DNA of 64,000 nt, from positions 1 through 64,000 of the forward strand of contig NZ_JANKBZ010000035.1 in NCBI RefSeq assembly GCF_024623785.1, read 5' to 3'. Position 1 is the first letter of the stretch; each line of letters opens with the position of its first letter. The translations under genes and the position numbers were made by a program. Positions 25,891 to 34,159 of the stretch are shown here, piece by piece. The notes below the pieces were generated by a model that was not told the origin of the DNA, ran no database searches, and saw only the letters and a program-made list of their open reading frames with translations. This DNA comes from Archangium lipolyticum. GTDB lineage: Bacteria > Myxococcota > Myxococcia > Myxococcales > Myxococcaceae.

Positions 25891-26080
25891 CGTCGCTCCT
25901 CGCCGCCCTTCATGAGTGGGGCCGCGCCTCGGTGCCGCAGTGGCCCGGGCGCGCCGCGAAGTGCTTGAGCAATGGTCGTGCCGCGTGTGTCTCCCTCGGT
26001 GCACGTGGTGCTCGGGCGTCTCGTTCCGCGTGAAGGGTCTCGCGCGGTGGAGCGGAGGGGGCAGGAGGACGGTGACGGGT

Positions 26081-26114
26081 ACCCTCACCCCGTCCCTCTC
26101 CCGGAGGGAGAGGG
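26081..26114. repeat. REP-like palindrome 2
   Basis: ACCCTCACCCC then CCCTCTCCC-GGA-GGGAGAGGG (26094-26102 and 26106-26114). It sits 8 bases beyond the stop codon of the acyltransferase gene and about 190 bases upstream of recA. The rest of 25891-26080 shows no gene. Confidence 0.8.
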
Positions 26115-26122
26115 GAGGGGGC

Positions 26123-26914
26123 TCAGGGGGCGAGGTCGGCGTTCTGGGGGTTCTCCGACGCGGGGGGCTCCTCTGGCACGCCTCCTTCGCCCCCGATGTC
26201 CCGGTGGAGCTGGATGATGATGTCGCGCACCTGGTTCATGAGGACCTCGCGCTCGGCTCCCTTGATTCCCTCGGTGGAGATGGGCTGGCCCACCTTCACC
26301 CGGATGGGGTGGCGCCGCAGCCGGATGCTGCCTTTGGGGAGCATCCCGCGCGTGCCCTCGACGGCCATCGGGATGATGGGCACTCCGGCCTCCACGGCGA
26401 GCACGAACGAGCCCTTCTTGAAGGGGAGGATGCGCCCGTCCTTCGAGCGCGTCCCCTCGGGGAAGGCGAGGATGTTGGAGCCGGCGCGGATGCGCTCACC
26501 CGCCAACTTCAGACTGCGCATGGCCTCGCGCCGGTTGGAGCGGTTGAGGAAGATCATCCCCGTTGCCGCCATGTACCAGCCGAGGAAGGGAATCCACTTG
26601 AGCACGTGCTTGGCGATGAAGCGGATGTTCACCGGAATCACCGCGAACGCCACGGGGATGTCGAAGGCGGACTGGTGATTCATCAGGAAGATGTGGGGCT
26701 TGCTCCAGTCGACGTCCGGCAGCGGCTCCACGTGCAGGGGCGAGCCGGTGATGTGCCAGTGCATGGGCGCCCAGAAGCGCCGCGCCATCATCAGTGGCAG
26801 CTCCCCATTGAGCGTGAGGAGCGCCGCCAGCCCGGACACGGTAATCCAGAACACCAGCCACAGGATGAGGAAGACGGCCTGGAAGAGCAGGATGAGGGGG
26901 GACAGGAGCTTCAT
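26123..26914 (-). CDS. plsC: 1-acyl-sn-glycerol-3-phosphate acyltransferase
   Basis: A 263-residue membrane-associated acyltransferase converting lysophosphatidate to phosphatidate. After one or two N-terminal hydrophobic segments come the HX4D motif (NHQSAFD), the GMIFLNR substrate block, FPEGTRS and the [10 protein letters not shown] motif, all intact and in order. ATG 26914 begins the hydrophobic N-terminus; the longer in-frame extension is not plausible. The Glu/Pro-rich C-terminus ([17 protein letters not shown]) is disordered. With pssA and plsY this is one of three phospholipid genes in the window, though they are not in one operon. Confidence 0.88.
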   Translation of the reverse strand: MKLLSPLILLFQAVFLILWLVFWITVSGLAALLTLNGELPLMMARRFWAPMHWHITGSPLHVEPLPDVDWSKPHIFLMNHQSAFDIPVAFAVIPVNIRFIAKHVLKWIPFLGWYMAATGMIFLNRSNRREAMRSLKLAGERIRAGSNILAFPEGTRSKDGRILPFKKGSFVLAVEAGVPIIPMAVEGTRGMLPKGSIRLRRHPIRVKVGQPISTEGIKGAEREVLMNQVRDIIIQLHRDIGGEGGVPEEPPASENPQNADLAP

Positions 26915-27014
26915 CACCCGGCCTTCTAGCTCGCTCCATCGCCGCCGGGTACGGGCTAGACGTGGGGACGTCGATTGCCTTGAATTCGAGCCCGCCGGGA
27001 GGAATTTCCTGAAC

Positions 27015-28355
27015 ATGACGGGCCTACGCGAGAAGCTTCCCCACGTGGTCATCCTGGGTGGTGGTTTTGGCGGCCTGTACGCGGCGCGTGCACTGCGGAA
27101 TGCCCCGGTGCGGGTCACCGTGGTGGATCGGCAGAACCACCATCTATTCCAACCCCTGCTGTATCAGGTGGCCACGGCCACCCTCAGCCCGGGGGAGATT
27201 GCCTCGCCGATTCGAGGCCTGTTGAGCCGGGACTCGACGGTCCTGCTCGCCGAGGCGACGGGTGTGGACGTGGCCAACAAGCGCGTGCTGCTGGCCGACG
27301 GCGAGCTGTCCTATGACTACCTCGTCATCGCCACCGGGGCGACGCACTCCTACTTCGGCCATGACGAGTGGGCGAAGTACGCCCTGGGGTTGAAGACGAT
27401 CGACGACGCGCTGGAGATCCGCCGCCGGGTACTGCTGGCCTTCGAGATGGCCGAGCGGGAGCCGGACCCGGTCCGCCGTCGCGAGCTGCTCACCTTCGTC
27501 ATCATCGGCGCGGGGCCCACGGGCGTGGAGATGGCCGGGGCGCTCGCGGAGATCTCCCGTCACACGCTGGCCAAGGACTTCCACAACATCGATCCCTCTC
27601 AGGCCCGCATCCTCCTGTTGGAGGGCCTGCCGCGCGTGCTGCCCGTCTACTCGGAGGACCTCTCGGAGAAGGCCCGCCGCGCGTTGGAGAAGCTGGGCGT
27701 GGAGGTCCGCACGAACACGCGAGTCACCCGGATCGACGAGACGGGGGTGTACATCGGCGAGGAGCACATTCCGGCGTGGAGCACCATCTGGGCCGCTGGC
27801 GTGGCCGCCTCCCCGGTGGCGCGCTCGTTGGGCTCGCCGCTGGACAGGGCGGGCCGCGTCCACGTGTCGCCCGAGCTCACCGTCCCGGGCCGCCAGGACG
27901 TCTTCGTCATCGGGGACCTGGCGCACTTCGTCCAGGACGGCAATCCCATCCCCGGAGTGGCGCCCGCGGCGATCCAGCAGGGCAAGCATGCCGCGCGCAA
28001 CATCCGTCGCCACCTGGAGGGCAAGCCGATGGAGCCCTTCCGCTACTGGGATCGGGGCACCTACGCGGTCATCGGGCGCGGCAAGGCGGTGGGAGTGGCC
28101 TTCCAGCGCTTCGAGTCCTCGGGCTTCTCCGCTTGGATGGCGTGGCTCGGCATCCACATCCTCTTCCTCATCGGATTCCGCAGCAAGCTGGCCGTGCTCC
28201 TCGACTGGGCCTACTCGTACGTCGCCTTCAAGCGCTCGGCCCGTCTCATCACCGGCCCATTGCCCGAGCTGGTGCGGCCCGTGAAGGTGGGGGAGGGCGC
28301 GCTCAAGAGTCCCCCGGATACCGGGAGTTCCCCCCGGGACGCCGCACTTGGCTGA
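27015..28355 (+). CDS. ndh: Type II NADH:quinone oxidoreductase
   Basis: A 446-residue single-subunit NADH dehydrogenase that passes electrons to quinone without pumping protons. The FAD-binding GGGFGGLYAARAL near the start, the second dinucleotide fold VIIGAGPTGVEMAGALAE (about 165-182), the FVIGDLAHF segment and the AIQQGKHAARNI quinone/FAD motif are clear. A C-terminal amphipathic or membrane segment (WLGIHILFLIGFR) fits membrane attachment. ATG 27015 follows GGGAGGAATT at a slightly long spacing. The 3' end overlaps comM on the other strand by 53 bases. Confidence 0.9.
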   Translation: MTGLREKLPHVVILGGGFGGLYAARALRNAPVRVTVVDRQNHHLFQPLLYQVATATLSPGEIASPIRGLLSRDSTVLLAEATGVDVANKRVLLADGELSYDYLVIATGATHSYFGHDEWAKYALGLKTIDDALEIRRRVLLAFEMAEREPDPVRRRELLTFVIIGAGPTGVEMAGALAEISRHTLAKDFHNIDPSQARILLLEGLPRVLPVYSEDLSEKARRALEKLGVEVRTNTRVTRIDETGVYIGEEHIPAWSTIWAAGVAASPVARSLGSPLDRAGRVHVSPELTVPGRQDVFVIGDLAHFVQDGNPIPGVAPAAIQQGKHAARNIRRHLEGKPMEPFRYWDRGTYAVIGRGKAVGVAFQRFESSGFSAWMAWLGIHILFLIGFRSKLAVLLDWAYSYVAFKRSARLITGPLPELVRPVKVGEGALKSPPDTGSSPRDAALG

Positions 28356-29937
28356 AGACATCCTGGCGGGGTGGAGGGCCGCCAAAGGTGTTGGCGTGCA
28401 GCCAGTCCCGCCGGTCGATCTGCCGGCAGTCGATGGCGAGGAGCATGTCCTCGTCCTCGATGCGGTCGTGCCCTTCGAGGTCCGCCCGGGATAGCGCCAG
28501 CTTGAGGATGCGGTCATGGGCGCGCGCGGACAGGCCGAAGCGGTGCATGGCCATCTGGAGATTCTTCTCGGCGAGCGGAGACGGCTTGCAGTAGCGGTGC
28601 AGCAGCCGCACCGGCATCTGCGCGTTGCAGTGGACTCCCGGCTCGTCGCGGTAGCGGAACCGCTGGCGCTCGCGGGCGGCCTCCACGCGCTCCCGGTAGT
28701 AGGTGCTCGGCGGCTCCTCCTCGCCGTTGCGTGAGATGTGGTGGTACTCCACCGGGCGCGTCTGCAGGGTGATGTCGATGCGGTCCAACAGGGGACCGCT
28801 CACCCGCGAGTGGTAGTCGAAGACGCGGTGCTCCTGGCACTGGCATCTCCGCCCGGGGACGTTGAAGTAGCCGCACAGGCAGGGGTTCATCGCCGCCACC
28901 AGCATCACCCGGCAGGGATAGGTGATGTGCTGTGTCGCGCGCGCCAGGTGGATGGAGCCCTCCTCCAGCGGTTGGCGCAGCACCTCCAGCACGTTCTTGC
29001 GGAACTCGGGCAGCTCGTCGAGGAACAGCACGCCATGGTGTGCCAGGGAGAGCTCTCCGGGCCTCGTGGCCGGACCCCCTCCTACGAGCCCCGCGTCGGA
29101 GATGGTGTGGTGGGGAGCGCGGAAGGGCCGCTCGCGCATCAGCGCCTGGTCGTCTCCGAGCAAGCCGAGCACGGAGTAGATCTTCGTCACCTCCAGCGCC
29201 TCGTCGAACGTCATGGCGGGGAGGATGCCGGGCAGCCGCCGGGCGAGCATCGTCTTGCCCGAGCCTGGAGGGCCGCAGAGCAGCACGTTGTGGCCTCCAG
29301 CGGCGGCCAGCTCCAGGGCCGTCTTGATGTCCCCCTGGCCCCGGACGTCGGACATGTCGAGCGGGGCCTGGCGTCCGCGGAGGAGGGCAGGGGAGCCGTT
29401 CTCGCGCATGAAGGGGGTCAGGAGCTTCTCTCCGGTGAGGTGGTCCACCGCCTCGCGCAGGTGCTGGACGGCCAGGACCTGGATGCCCTCCACCAGCGAG
29501 GCCTCGGCCGCGTTCGCCGCCGGCACCATCACCCCCTCGTAACCTCCGTCACGCGCCGCCACGGCCAGCGGCAGCACGCCCTTGATGGGCTTCACCCACC
29601 CGTCCAGCGCCAGCTCGCCGCCGAAGAGGTAGCGTGACAGGGGCTCCTCCTCCATCAGCCTGGCCGCCGCCAGGACGCCCAGCGCGATGGGCAGCTCGAA
29701 GGCCGCCCCTTCCTTGCGGATGTCCGCGGGGGCCAGGTTCACGGTGATGCGCTTCGAGGGCAACTCGAAGCCGCAGTTCTTCAGCGCGGAGACGACGCGC
29801 ACCTTGGACTCGCGCACGGCTCCCTCCGGCAGCCCGACCACGTTGAAGTAGGGCAACCCGAGGGCCATATCCACCTCGCACTCCACCACCACCGCGTCGA
29901 TGCCCATCAACGCGCCCGACCGCACCCGCGCCAGCAT
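28303..29937 (-). CDS. comM: YifB/ComM-family Mg-chelatase-like AAA+ ATPase
   Basis: A 544-residue ATPase of the ComM family, a bidirectional branch-migration helicase that aids integration of transformed DNA in naturally competent bacteria. The N-terminal ChlI-like domain (FNVVGLPEGAVRESKVRV), Walker A GPPGSGKT near residue 224, FRAPHHTISDAG, Walker B VLFLDELPEF, the MNPCLCGY zinc-like loop and the C-terminal Mg-chelatase helical domain (HDRILKLALSRA) are present and uninterrupted. ATG 29937 starts the conserved MLARVRSGAL. The 3' end overlaps ndh by 53 bases. The presence of comM is consistent with, but does not prove, competence. Confidence 0.92.
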   Translation of the reverse strand: MLARVRSGALMGIDAVVVECEVDMALGLPYFNVVGLPEGAVRESKVRVVSALKNCGFELPSKRITVNLAPADIRKEGAAFELPIALGVLAAARLMEEEPLSRYLFGGELALDGWVKPIKGVLPLAVAARDGGYEGVMVPAANAAEASLVEGIQVLAVQHLREAVDHLTGEKLLTPFMRENGSPALLRGRQAPLDMSDVRGQGDIKTALELAAAGGHNVLLCGPPGSGKTMLARRLPGILPAMTFDEALEVTKIYSVLGLLGDDQALMRERPFRAPHHTISDAGLVGGGPATRPGELSLAHHGVLFLDELPEFRKNVLEVLRQPLEEGSIHLARATQHITYPCRVMLVAAMNPCLCGYFNVPGRRCQCQEHRVFDYHSRVSGPLLDRIDITLQTRPVEYHHISRNGEEEPPSTYYRERVEAARERQRFRYRDEPGVHCNAQMPVRLLHRYCKPSPLAEKNLQMAMHRFGLSARAHDRILKLALSRADLEGHDRIEDEDMLLAIDCRQIDRRDWLHANTFGGPPPRQDVFSQVRRPGGNSRYPGDS

Positions 29938-30131
29938 GTCCCGTCCTCCGAATGGTCCTCGCCACGCGGGAGCAATGCGCGTACCGGCCCCTCCTCCGAG
30001 GAGGGCCCTTCTCCGGCGCGTCCCCGGGCCCGGATGGCGCGTCCCAGGAGGCGGAGCGCCGCCGGGAACCCGCTCGTACCGTGGGGAGGGAAGAGGACAG
30101 CCAGTGCGGAATTCAGGTACTCTGGGGCGCT

Positions 30132-30791
30132 ATGGAACACACCACTTCGGTCCCGACTCCGGAGAGCTCTTCCCATTCCGTCCACGTCCGCCGCGCGGAC
30201 CTGAAGCGCAATGCGCGGATGAAGCTGACGTTCGCCATCTTCCGCTTCTGCCTCTACGGCATGGTGGGGCTGTCGTCGGAGATCTTCTTCTACAACCTGG
30301 TCCGCATCGCCCGGCACGTGCCGCTGCTCGAGATGCTCTTCCGCTTCCAGTGGCGGGTGGATGACCGGCTGGGCCTCAACGACATCTGGGACACGCCCGT
30401 GGTCACGGCGTACGGCCAGTGTTCGCTGTGGATGTTCCTCATCTACGGCGTGGCCTGCTTCTACTTCATCGAGGCCATCTACCGCCGCACCTTCCGCCAC
30501 CCCACGCTGCTGCGCGCGGTGCTCTACGGCCTCGCCATCCTCGTCTTCGAGGGCATCAGCGGGGTCATCCTGGAGCAGCTCACGGGCTACCGCATCTGGT
30601 ACTACGCGGACAGCGGCGCCATCCTCTGGCAGATGACGTCGCTCTACATCCTGCCCATCTGGATGGTGACGGGGCTGATCGCCGAGCTCATCTACAGGGA
30701 GCTGATGGATCCGGACCTGGTGGCGGCCTTGGAGTCGCCCCTGCCGGCCACGCCCGAGGAGACCGAGGCCTCGCTCCAGCTGATGCAGTAG
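30132..30791 (+). CDS. Four-to-five-pass membrane protein of unknown function
   Basis: A 219-residue protein. A ~30-residue polar N-terminus precedes membrane segments at about 35-60, 95-117, 130-150 and 165-188. Tyr/Trp/Gly-rich blocks (FRFCLYGMVGLSSEIFFYN; TGYRIWYYADSGAILWQ) recall the small PF06541-type family loosely described as ABC-transporter permeases, but this is a weak resemblance. The acidic C-terminus (TPEETEASLQ) is coded over the last 100 bases, which also encode the C-terminus of the DUF2378 gene on the other strand. ATG 30132 is the first good start. Confidence 0.55.
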   Translation: MEHTTSVPTPESSSHSVHVRRADLKRNARMKLTFAIFRFCLYGMVGLSSEIFFYNLVRIARHVPLLEMLFRFQWRVDDRLGLNDIWDTPVVTAYGQCSLWMFLIYGVACFYFIEAIYRRTFRHPTLLRAVLYGLAILVFEGISGVILEQLTGYRIWYYADSGAILWQMTSLYILPIWMVTGLIAELIYRELMDPDLVAALESPLPATPEETEASLQLMQ

Positions 30792-31315
30792 GTGCAGGCG
30801 TGGCCGTCGTAGCCGGACAGGTCGATGCGGATGCTCTCCGCGCCGGCCGTCCGCAGGCCCGCGTGGATGATGCCCGCGGTGAACGTGGGCAGCGAGCCGA
30901 CCTCGTTCATCCACAGCTCGAACTGGCGCGGGCTCAGCTCCTTGAGGCGTGACTCGGTGTAGTTGTTGCCCGCCCGGAAGTTCTGCGTGGCCCGCATCAG
31001 CGCCCGCTTGGGGCCCAGCACGCGCAGCAGCGAGAGCACGGCCCGGCCCAGCATCGTCTCGCGGAAGCCGTCGATGCAGGCCTCGCCGATCTTGAAGGCG
31101 CCCTGTTCCAGCGGTTCGCCCGGGTAGAGCTCCTCCGCCGTGATGCGGAGGAAGGCCATCCACGAGTCGAAGGGATAGGCGGGGCGGAGCTTCTGGTCGA
31201 GATCCAACCCCGCCTGGCGCAGGCGCACCTTGCAACCGGGCGGGAGGCGCCCGTGCAGCGCGCGTACGAAGACTGCTTCGATGGTCTGCTCGAAGACGAG
31301 GAGCTCGTCGGCCAT
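30692..31315 (-). CDS. DUF2378 family protein (TIGR02265)
   Basis: A 207-residue soluble protein of a family expanded in Myxococcus. The N-terminal block (ADELLVFEQTIEAVFVRAL), the LDLDQKLRPAYPFDSWMAFL region and the C-terminal FTAGIIHAGLRTAGA and GHACTYCISW pieces are characteristic. The fold is helical and no catalytic motif is recognisable. The final ~33 residues (Ser/Gly-rich) come from sequence overlapping the membrane-protein gene on the opposite strand and are probably not conserved. ATG 31315 is supported by family alignment from memory. It is transcribed toward that gene and away from the ExbD cluster. Confidence 0.75.
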   Translation of the reverse strand: MADELLVFEQTIEAVFVRALHGRLPPGCKVRLRQAGLDLDQKLRPAYPFDSWMAFLRITAEELYPGEPLEQGAFKIGEACIDGFRETMLGRAVLSLLRVLGPKRALMRATQNFRAGNNYTESRLKELSPRQFELWMNEVGSLPTFTAGIIHAGLRTAGAESIRIDLSGYDGHACTYCISWSEASVSSGVAGRGDSKAATRSGSISSL

Positions 31316-31366
31316 GAGAATTTTACACTCTAGCCGACGAGCCCCTGGATGTGAACCATGCTGAGA

Positions 31367-31873
31367 CTACGGAGTCGGGGCGGGAGCCGGAGCGGGAGCC
31401 GCATCACCCGCCGGATCGCCCGCCGCGGCGCCAGCGGCGGCCGCCGGGATGTCCTCGGTGGCCATGCCCAGCACGAAGGCGCCGGCCTGCTTGGCGCCGT
31501 CGAAAGCGGCCACCAGCTTGCCGTAGTTGGCCTTGTCGTCCGCCACGAAGAAGACGATGCGGTCCTCCTTCGTCTTGGCGGCCAGCATGCGCTTGAGCTT
31601 GCCGACGTACTCCTCCGGGCTCACCGGATCCGTGTTGATGGAGTAGGTGCCGTTGGCATCCAGCTTGACGATGAGCTGGTTGTTGTCCTGGGGCATCTGC
31701 TCCACGGGCACGTCTTCCGTCTCCGGGATGCGCACCTCGATGTCCTTCTCGAGGAGCGGCGTGACGACCATGAAGATGATGAGGAGCACCAGCACCACGT
31801 CCACCAGGGGCGTGACGTTGATGTCCGAGTTGGGCGGGGTCGCGGGTTTGACGAACTTGCGCGTCTTGGCCAT
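31367..31873 (-). CDS. exbD: ExbD/TolR biopolymer transport protein (second copy)
   Basis: A 168-residue inner-membrane protein with one membrane segment (about 18-40) containing the conserved DINVTPLVD; the Asp of PLVD is the proton-path residue. The periplasmic domain follows, and an Ala/Pro-rich tail (AAAAGAAAGDP...) ends it. It begins 2 bases after the stop of the other exbD, so both are translated from one message. Two different ExbD subunits beside one ExbB are common in proteobacteria outside the enterics and may form mixed dimers. Confidence 0.9.
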   Translation of the reverse strand: MAKTRKFVKPATPPNSDINVTPLVDVVLVLLIIFMVVTPLLEKDIEVRIPETEDVPVEQMPQDNNQLIVKLDANGTYSINTDPVSPEEYVGKLKRMLAAKTKEDRIVFFVADDKANYGKLVAAFDGAKQAGAFVLGMATEDIPAAAAGAAAGDPAGDAAPAPAPAPTP

Positions 31874-31875
31874 GG

Positions 31876-32301
31876 CTATTTCTTCAGCTCCTCGACGCCG
31901 AGGAAGATCTTCTTGGCCTTGGCCTTGCGGGTGATCTCCATCACCTGTCGCACGTCGCCCACGGTGAGGGCGCTGTCACCCTTGAGAAGGATCTTCTTGT
32001 TGGGGAGATAGGCGAGCGTCTCGCGCAGCTTGCCCTCGAGGCCGGCCGCGTCGAACTCGTCCTGCTCCAGGAACATCTTCTTGTCCGTGGTGACGGAGAG
32101 GATGACCGGATCCGGGTCAGTGCCCTGTTTCTCCGAGTCCTCCACCTTGGAGGCCTTGGGCAGGCTCACGGACTTGCCACGCTGAAGCATGGGCGTGACG
32201 ACCATGAAGATAATGAGGAGCACCAGCACCACGTCCACCAAGGGCGTGACGTTGATGTCGCTCTTCGGGCCCCCTTGGGAGCCACCTACGGACATTCCCA
32301 T
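31876..32301 (-). CDS. exbD: ExbD/TolR biopolymer transport protein (first copy)
   Basis: A 141-residue ExbD protein. [14 protein letters not shown] leads into the membrane segment with DINVTPLVD. The periplasmic domain ends [14 protein letters not shown]. It differs from the second copy mostly in the periplasmic domain. ATG 32301 is chosen (AGGTG upstream); ATG 32295 is an alternative. 97 bases separate it from exbB upstream, with no obvious promoter. Confidence 0.9.
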   Translation of the reverse strand: MGMSVGGSQGGPKSDINVTPLVDVVLVLLIIFMVVTPMLQRGKSVSLPKASKVEDSEKQGTDPDPVILSVTTDKKMFLEQDEFDAAGLEGKLRETLAYLPNKKILLKGDSALTVGDVRQVMEITRKAKAKKIFLGVEELKK

Positions 32302-32398
32302 GCGTGCACCTGTTGCAGGAAAGGAGCGTGCCCGCCCCACGTGGGGCCCCCGCTCTCACGGGGACCCGACGCACGAGGAGGCGGGCTTCTCGGATTGA

Positions 32399-33094
32399 CT
32401 AACCCTGCTGCGTGGAGTGCGAGCCACCGCCCAGGTTGCGCGCGACCACGTCCAGGAACTCGTTGGAGGACTCGGAGATGTCCACCGAGCGCGAGTCCAC
32501 CCAGCCGGACAGGAAGTTGTAGGCCATAACGGCGGGGATGGCCACCAGCAGACCGAAGGCCGTGGTGATGAGCGCCTCGGCGATACCGGCGGAGATGGTG
32601 CCCAGACCACCGGCGCCCGAGGCCGCCATGAGTTGGAAGGCCGTCACGATACCCATCGTGGTGCCCAGCAGACCCACGAACGGGGCCGTGGAGCCCACCG
32701 TGGCCAGCACGCCCAGGCCGCGCTTGAGGCTCTGCACCTCGCGCTGCGCCTGGCGCTCCAGCGCGCGCGCCACCGATTCCACCGCCACGTCCCTGTTGGA
32801 CGGGCTGATGCGGTAGGCCGTCAGGCCCGAGTTGATGACGCGGCCCAGGTGGCCGACGTCCTTGCCCATGTTGGTGTTGGCGGCCTGCTGCAGATCGCCC
32901 TTGGCCAGGATGGCCCCCATCTTGGCGGCGAAGTTGCGCGAGTCCTTGCGCGTCTTGCGGAAGACGATGATGCGCTCCACCATCACCACCAGCGAGGCGA
33001 TGGACATGATCGCCAGGGTGAAGATGACTGCACGAGCGAACGGACCCGTGCTGGCCCAGATACCAGCAATCGTGAAATCAGCGGAATGATTCAT
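32399..33094 (-). CDS. exbB: ExbB/TolQ/MotA-type proton channel protein
   Basis: A 231-residue protein with three membrane segments (about 15-40, 125-150 and 170-195) and a cytoplasmic basic loop between the first two. The family core STAPFVGLLGTTMGIVTAFQ and the TTAFGLLVAIPAVMAYN motif of the third segment are intact. With ExbD it forms the motor that energises TonB from the proton gradient. It lies 68 bases downstream of tonB, and the order tonB-exbB-exbD-exbD is a single transcription unit. Confidence 0.93.
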   Translation of the reverse strand: MNHSADFTIAGIWASTGPFARAVIFTLAIMSIASLVVMVERIIVFRKTRKDSRNFAAKMGAILAKGDLQQAANTNMGKDVGHLGRVINSGLTAYRISPSNRDVAVESVARALERQAQREVQSLKRGLGVLATVGSTAPFVGLLGTTMGIVTAFQLMAASGAGGLGTISAGIAEALITTAFGLLVAIPAVMAYNFLSGWVDSRSVDISESSNEFLDVVARNLGGGSHSTQQG

Positions 33095-33162
33095 TGGGGG
33101 AAGCGCTCCTCCTCGAGCGCGGTTGGGGTACGGCGATTACGACAAGGCGGGGAACCCTTCCC

Positions 33163-33918
33163 TCAGCGGGGCAGGCTCAGACGGATGTTGAAGGTGTAGT
33201 CGACCTGCACGGGGCGACCCTGGAACGTCACGGGCTGGTAGCGCTGGGCGTACAGGGCGTCCAGCACGGCCTGCTCCATGTGCGGCAGCGGCTTGATGAT
33301 GCGGCACCGCTCGATCTTGCCCTCCGTGGTGATGACGCACTTGACGATCATCAGGCCCTGCACGCGGGCCTCGAGCGCCTCGCGAGTATACTGAGGCGCC
33401 GGACCAGAAAGCTTTTCCGGGCGGGTCATTCCCGCGCCGAACGGCAGCACGTCCGTTCCCGTGCCACCCAGCTGACCGCCCAGCACCCCGCCCACCACAC
33501 CACCGACCACGCCACCAATCACACCGCCTTCGACGCCACCCTCGACACCTCCCTCGACCTCCTCCTCGCTGGCCTCCTCCTCCGCGGCGTTCGGATCCGG
33601 CTCCACCTCGGGCGGCTTCTCCTGGGGGATCTCCTTGGGCTGGACGATCACGTCCGGCTTCTTCACCACCGGCTTCTTGGTGGAGCTCTTCTTCTTGGCC
33701 GGCGGAGGCGGCGGAGGCGGAGGCGGCGCGGCGGCCATTGGCGGCGCCATGGCCTGCTTGAACGTCACTTCCACCTCCTTCTCCTCCTGCTTGGCAGGAC
33801 GAGTGGAGAGCCAGAGTGCCGCGGCGAACACACCCACGTGCAGGACGACCGAAATGACGGCGCCCACGCCAACGCGAGACTTGGGGCCTTGCCCACGGTC
33901 AAGGACAGAGTCGAACAT
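33163..33918 (-). CDS. tonB: TonB energy transducer
   Basis: A 251-residue protein. A single N-terminal membrane segment (about 17-38) is followed by a run of nine prolines (~65-73), a Lys/Pro then Glu/Pro periplasm-spanning section, and a glycine/valine repeat (EGGVEGGVEGGV... about 121-150). The C-terminal TonB domain follows (~170-251), with Tyr-Thr-Arg-Glu-Ala entry and the QRYQPVTFQGRPVQVDY end. Two cysteines in the C-terminal domain (VKCVITTEGKIERC) may form a disulfide. Directly downstream are exbB and two exbD genes, and the TonB-dependent receptor is divergent, 241 bases away. Confidence 0.92.
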   Translation of the reverse strand: MFDSVLDRGQGPKSRVGVGAVISVVLHVGVFAAALWLSTRPAKQEEKEVEVTFKQAMAPPMAAAPPPPPPPPPAKKKSSTKKPVVKKPDVIVQPKEIPQEKPPEVEPDPNAAEEEASEEEVEGGVEGGVEGGVIGGVVGGVVGGVLGGQLGGTGTDVLPFGAGMTRPEKLSGPAPQYTREALEARVQGLMIVKCVITTEGKIERCRIIKPLPHMEQAVLDALYAQRYQPVTFQGRPVQVDYTFNIRLSLPR

Positions 33919-33984
33919 GCGCTACGCTCCTCTACTCCTAATGGAGACCCACCACAGTCCCGCCAGGATCGCAAAAGGCGCGCT

Positions 33985-34012
33985 ACATTACAAAAACCCT
34001 GGCCGGGTGCAA
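33985..34012 (-). promoter_or_regulatory. Candidate promoter of tonB-exbB-exbD-exbD
   Basis: On the minus strand TTGCAC (34012-34007) and TAATGT (33990-33985) are separated by 16 bases, within the AT-richer part of the divergent intergenic region. Confidence 0.4.
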
Positions 34013-34083
34013 GTGACCCCACCCTGGAGGTTCACCCGCGTGATCGCGCAATGCCCCACTAGTCACCAAAAATCAACGGCATA

Positions 34084-34111
34084 TTGACAAGTGGTGGACC
34101 TCCGATATTTT
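34084..34111 (+). promoter_or_regulatory. Promoter of the TonB-dependent receptor gene
   Basis: TTGACA (34084-34089) and TATTTT (34106-34111) with 16 bases between. The predicted transcript starts about 40 bases before the receptor ATG. This is the best consensus match in the 241-base gap. No obvious Fur box was recognised. Confidence 0.55.
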
Positions 34112-34159
34112 CCCCGACCATTTTGGTTGCAGTAGACCCACCTTGGAGGGGTTCCCAGC

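Noticed and set aside
25891-26088. N-terminal extension of recA upstream of ATG 25890
   Set aside because: The added residues run through Arg/Thr/Pro-rich sequence into the REP repeat; RecA homology starts at MNKLTEK.
26940-27010. A tRNA-like segment near TTCGAGCCC
   Set aside because: Flanking sequence does not fold into a cloverleaf and there is no acceptor stem.
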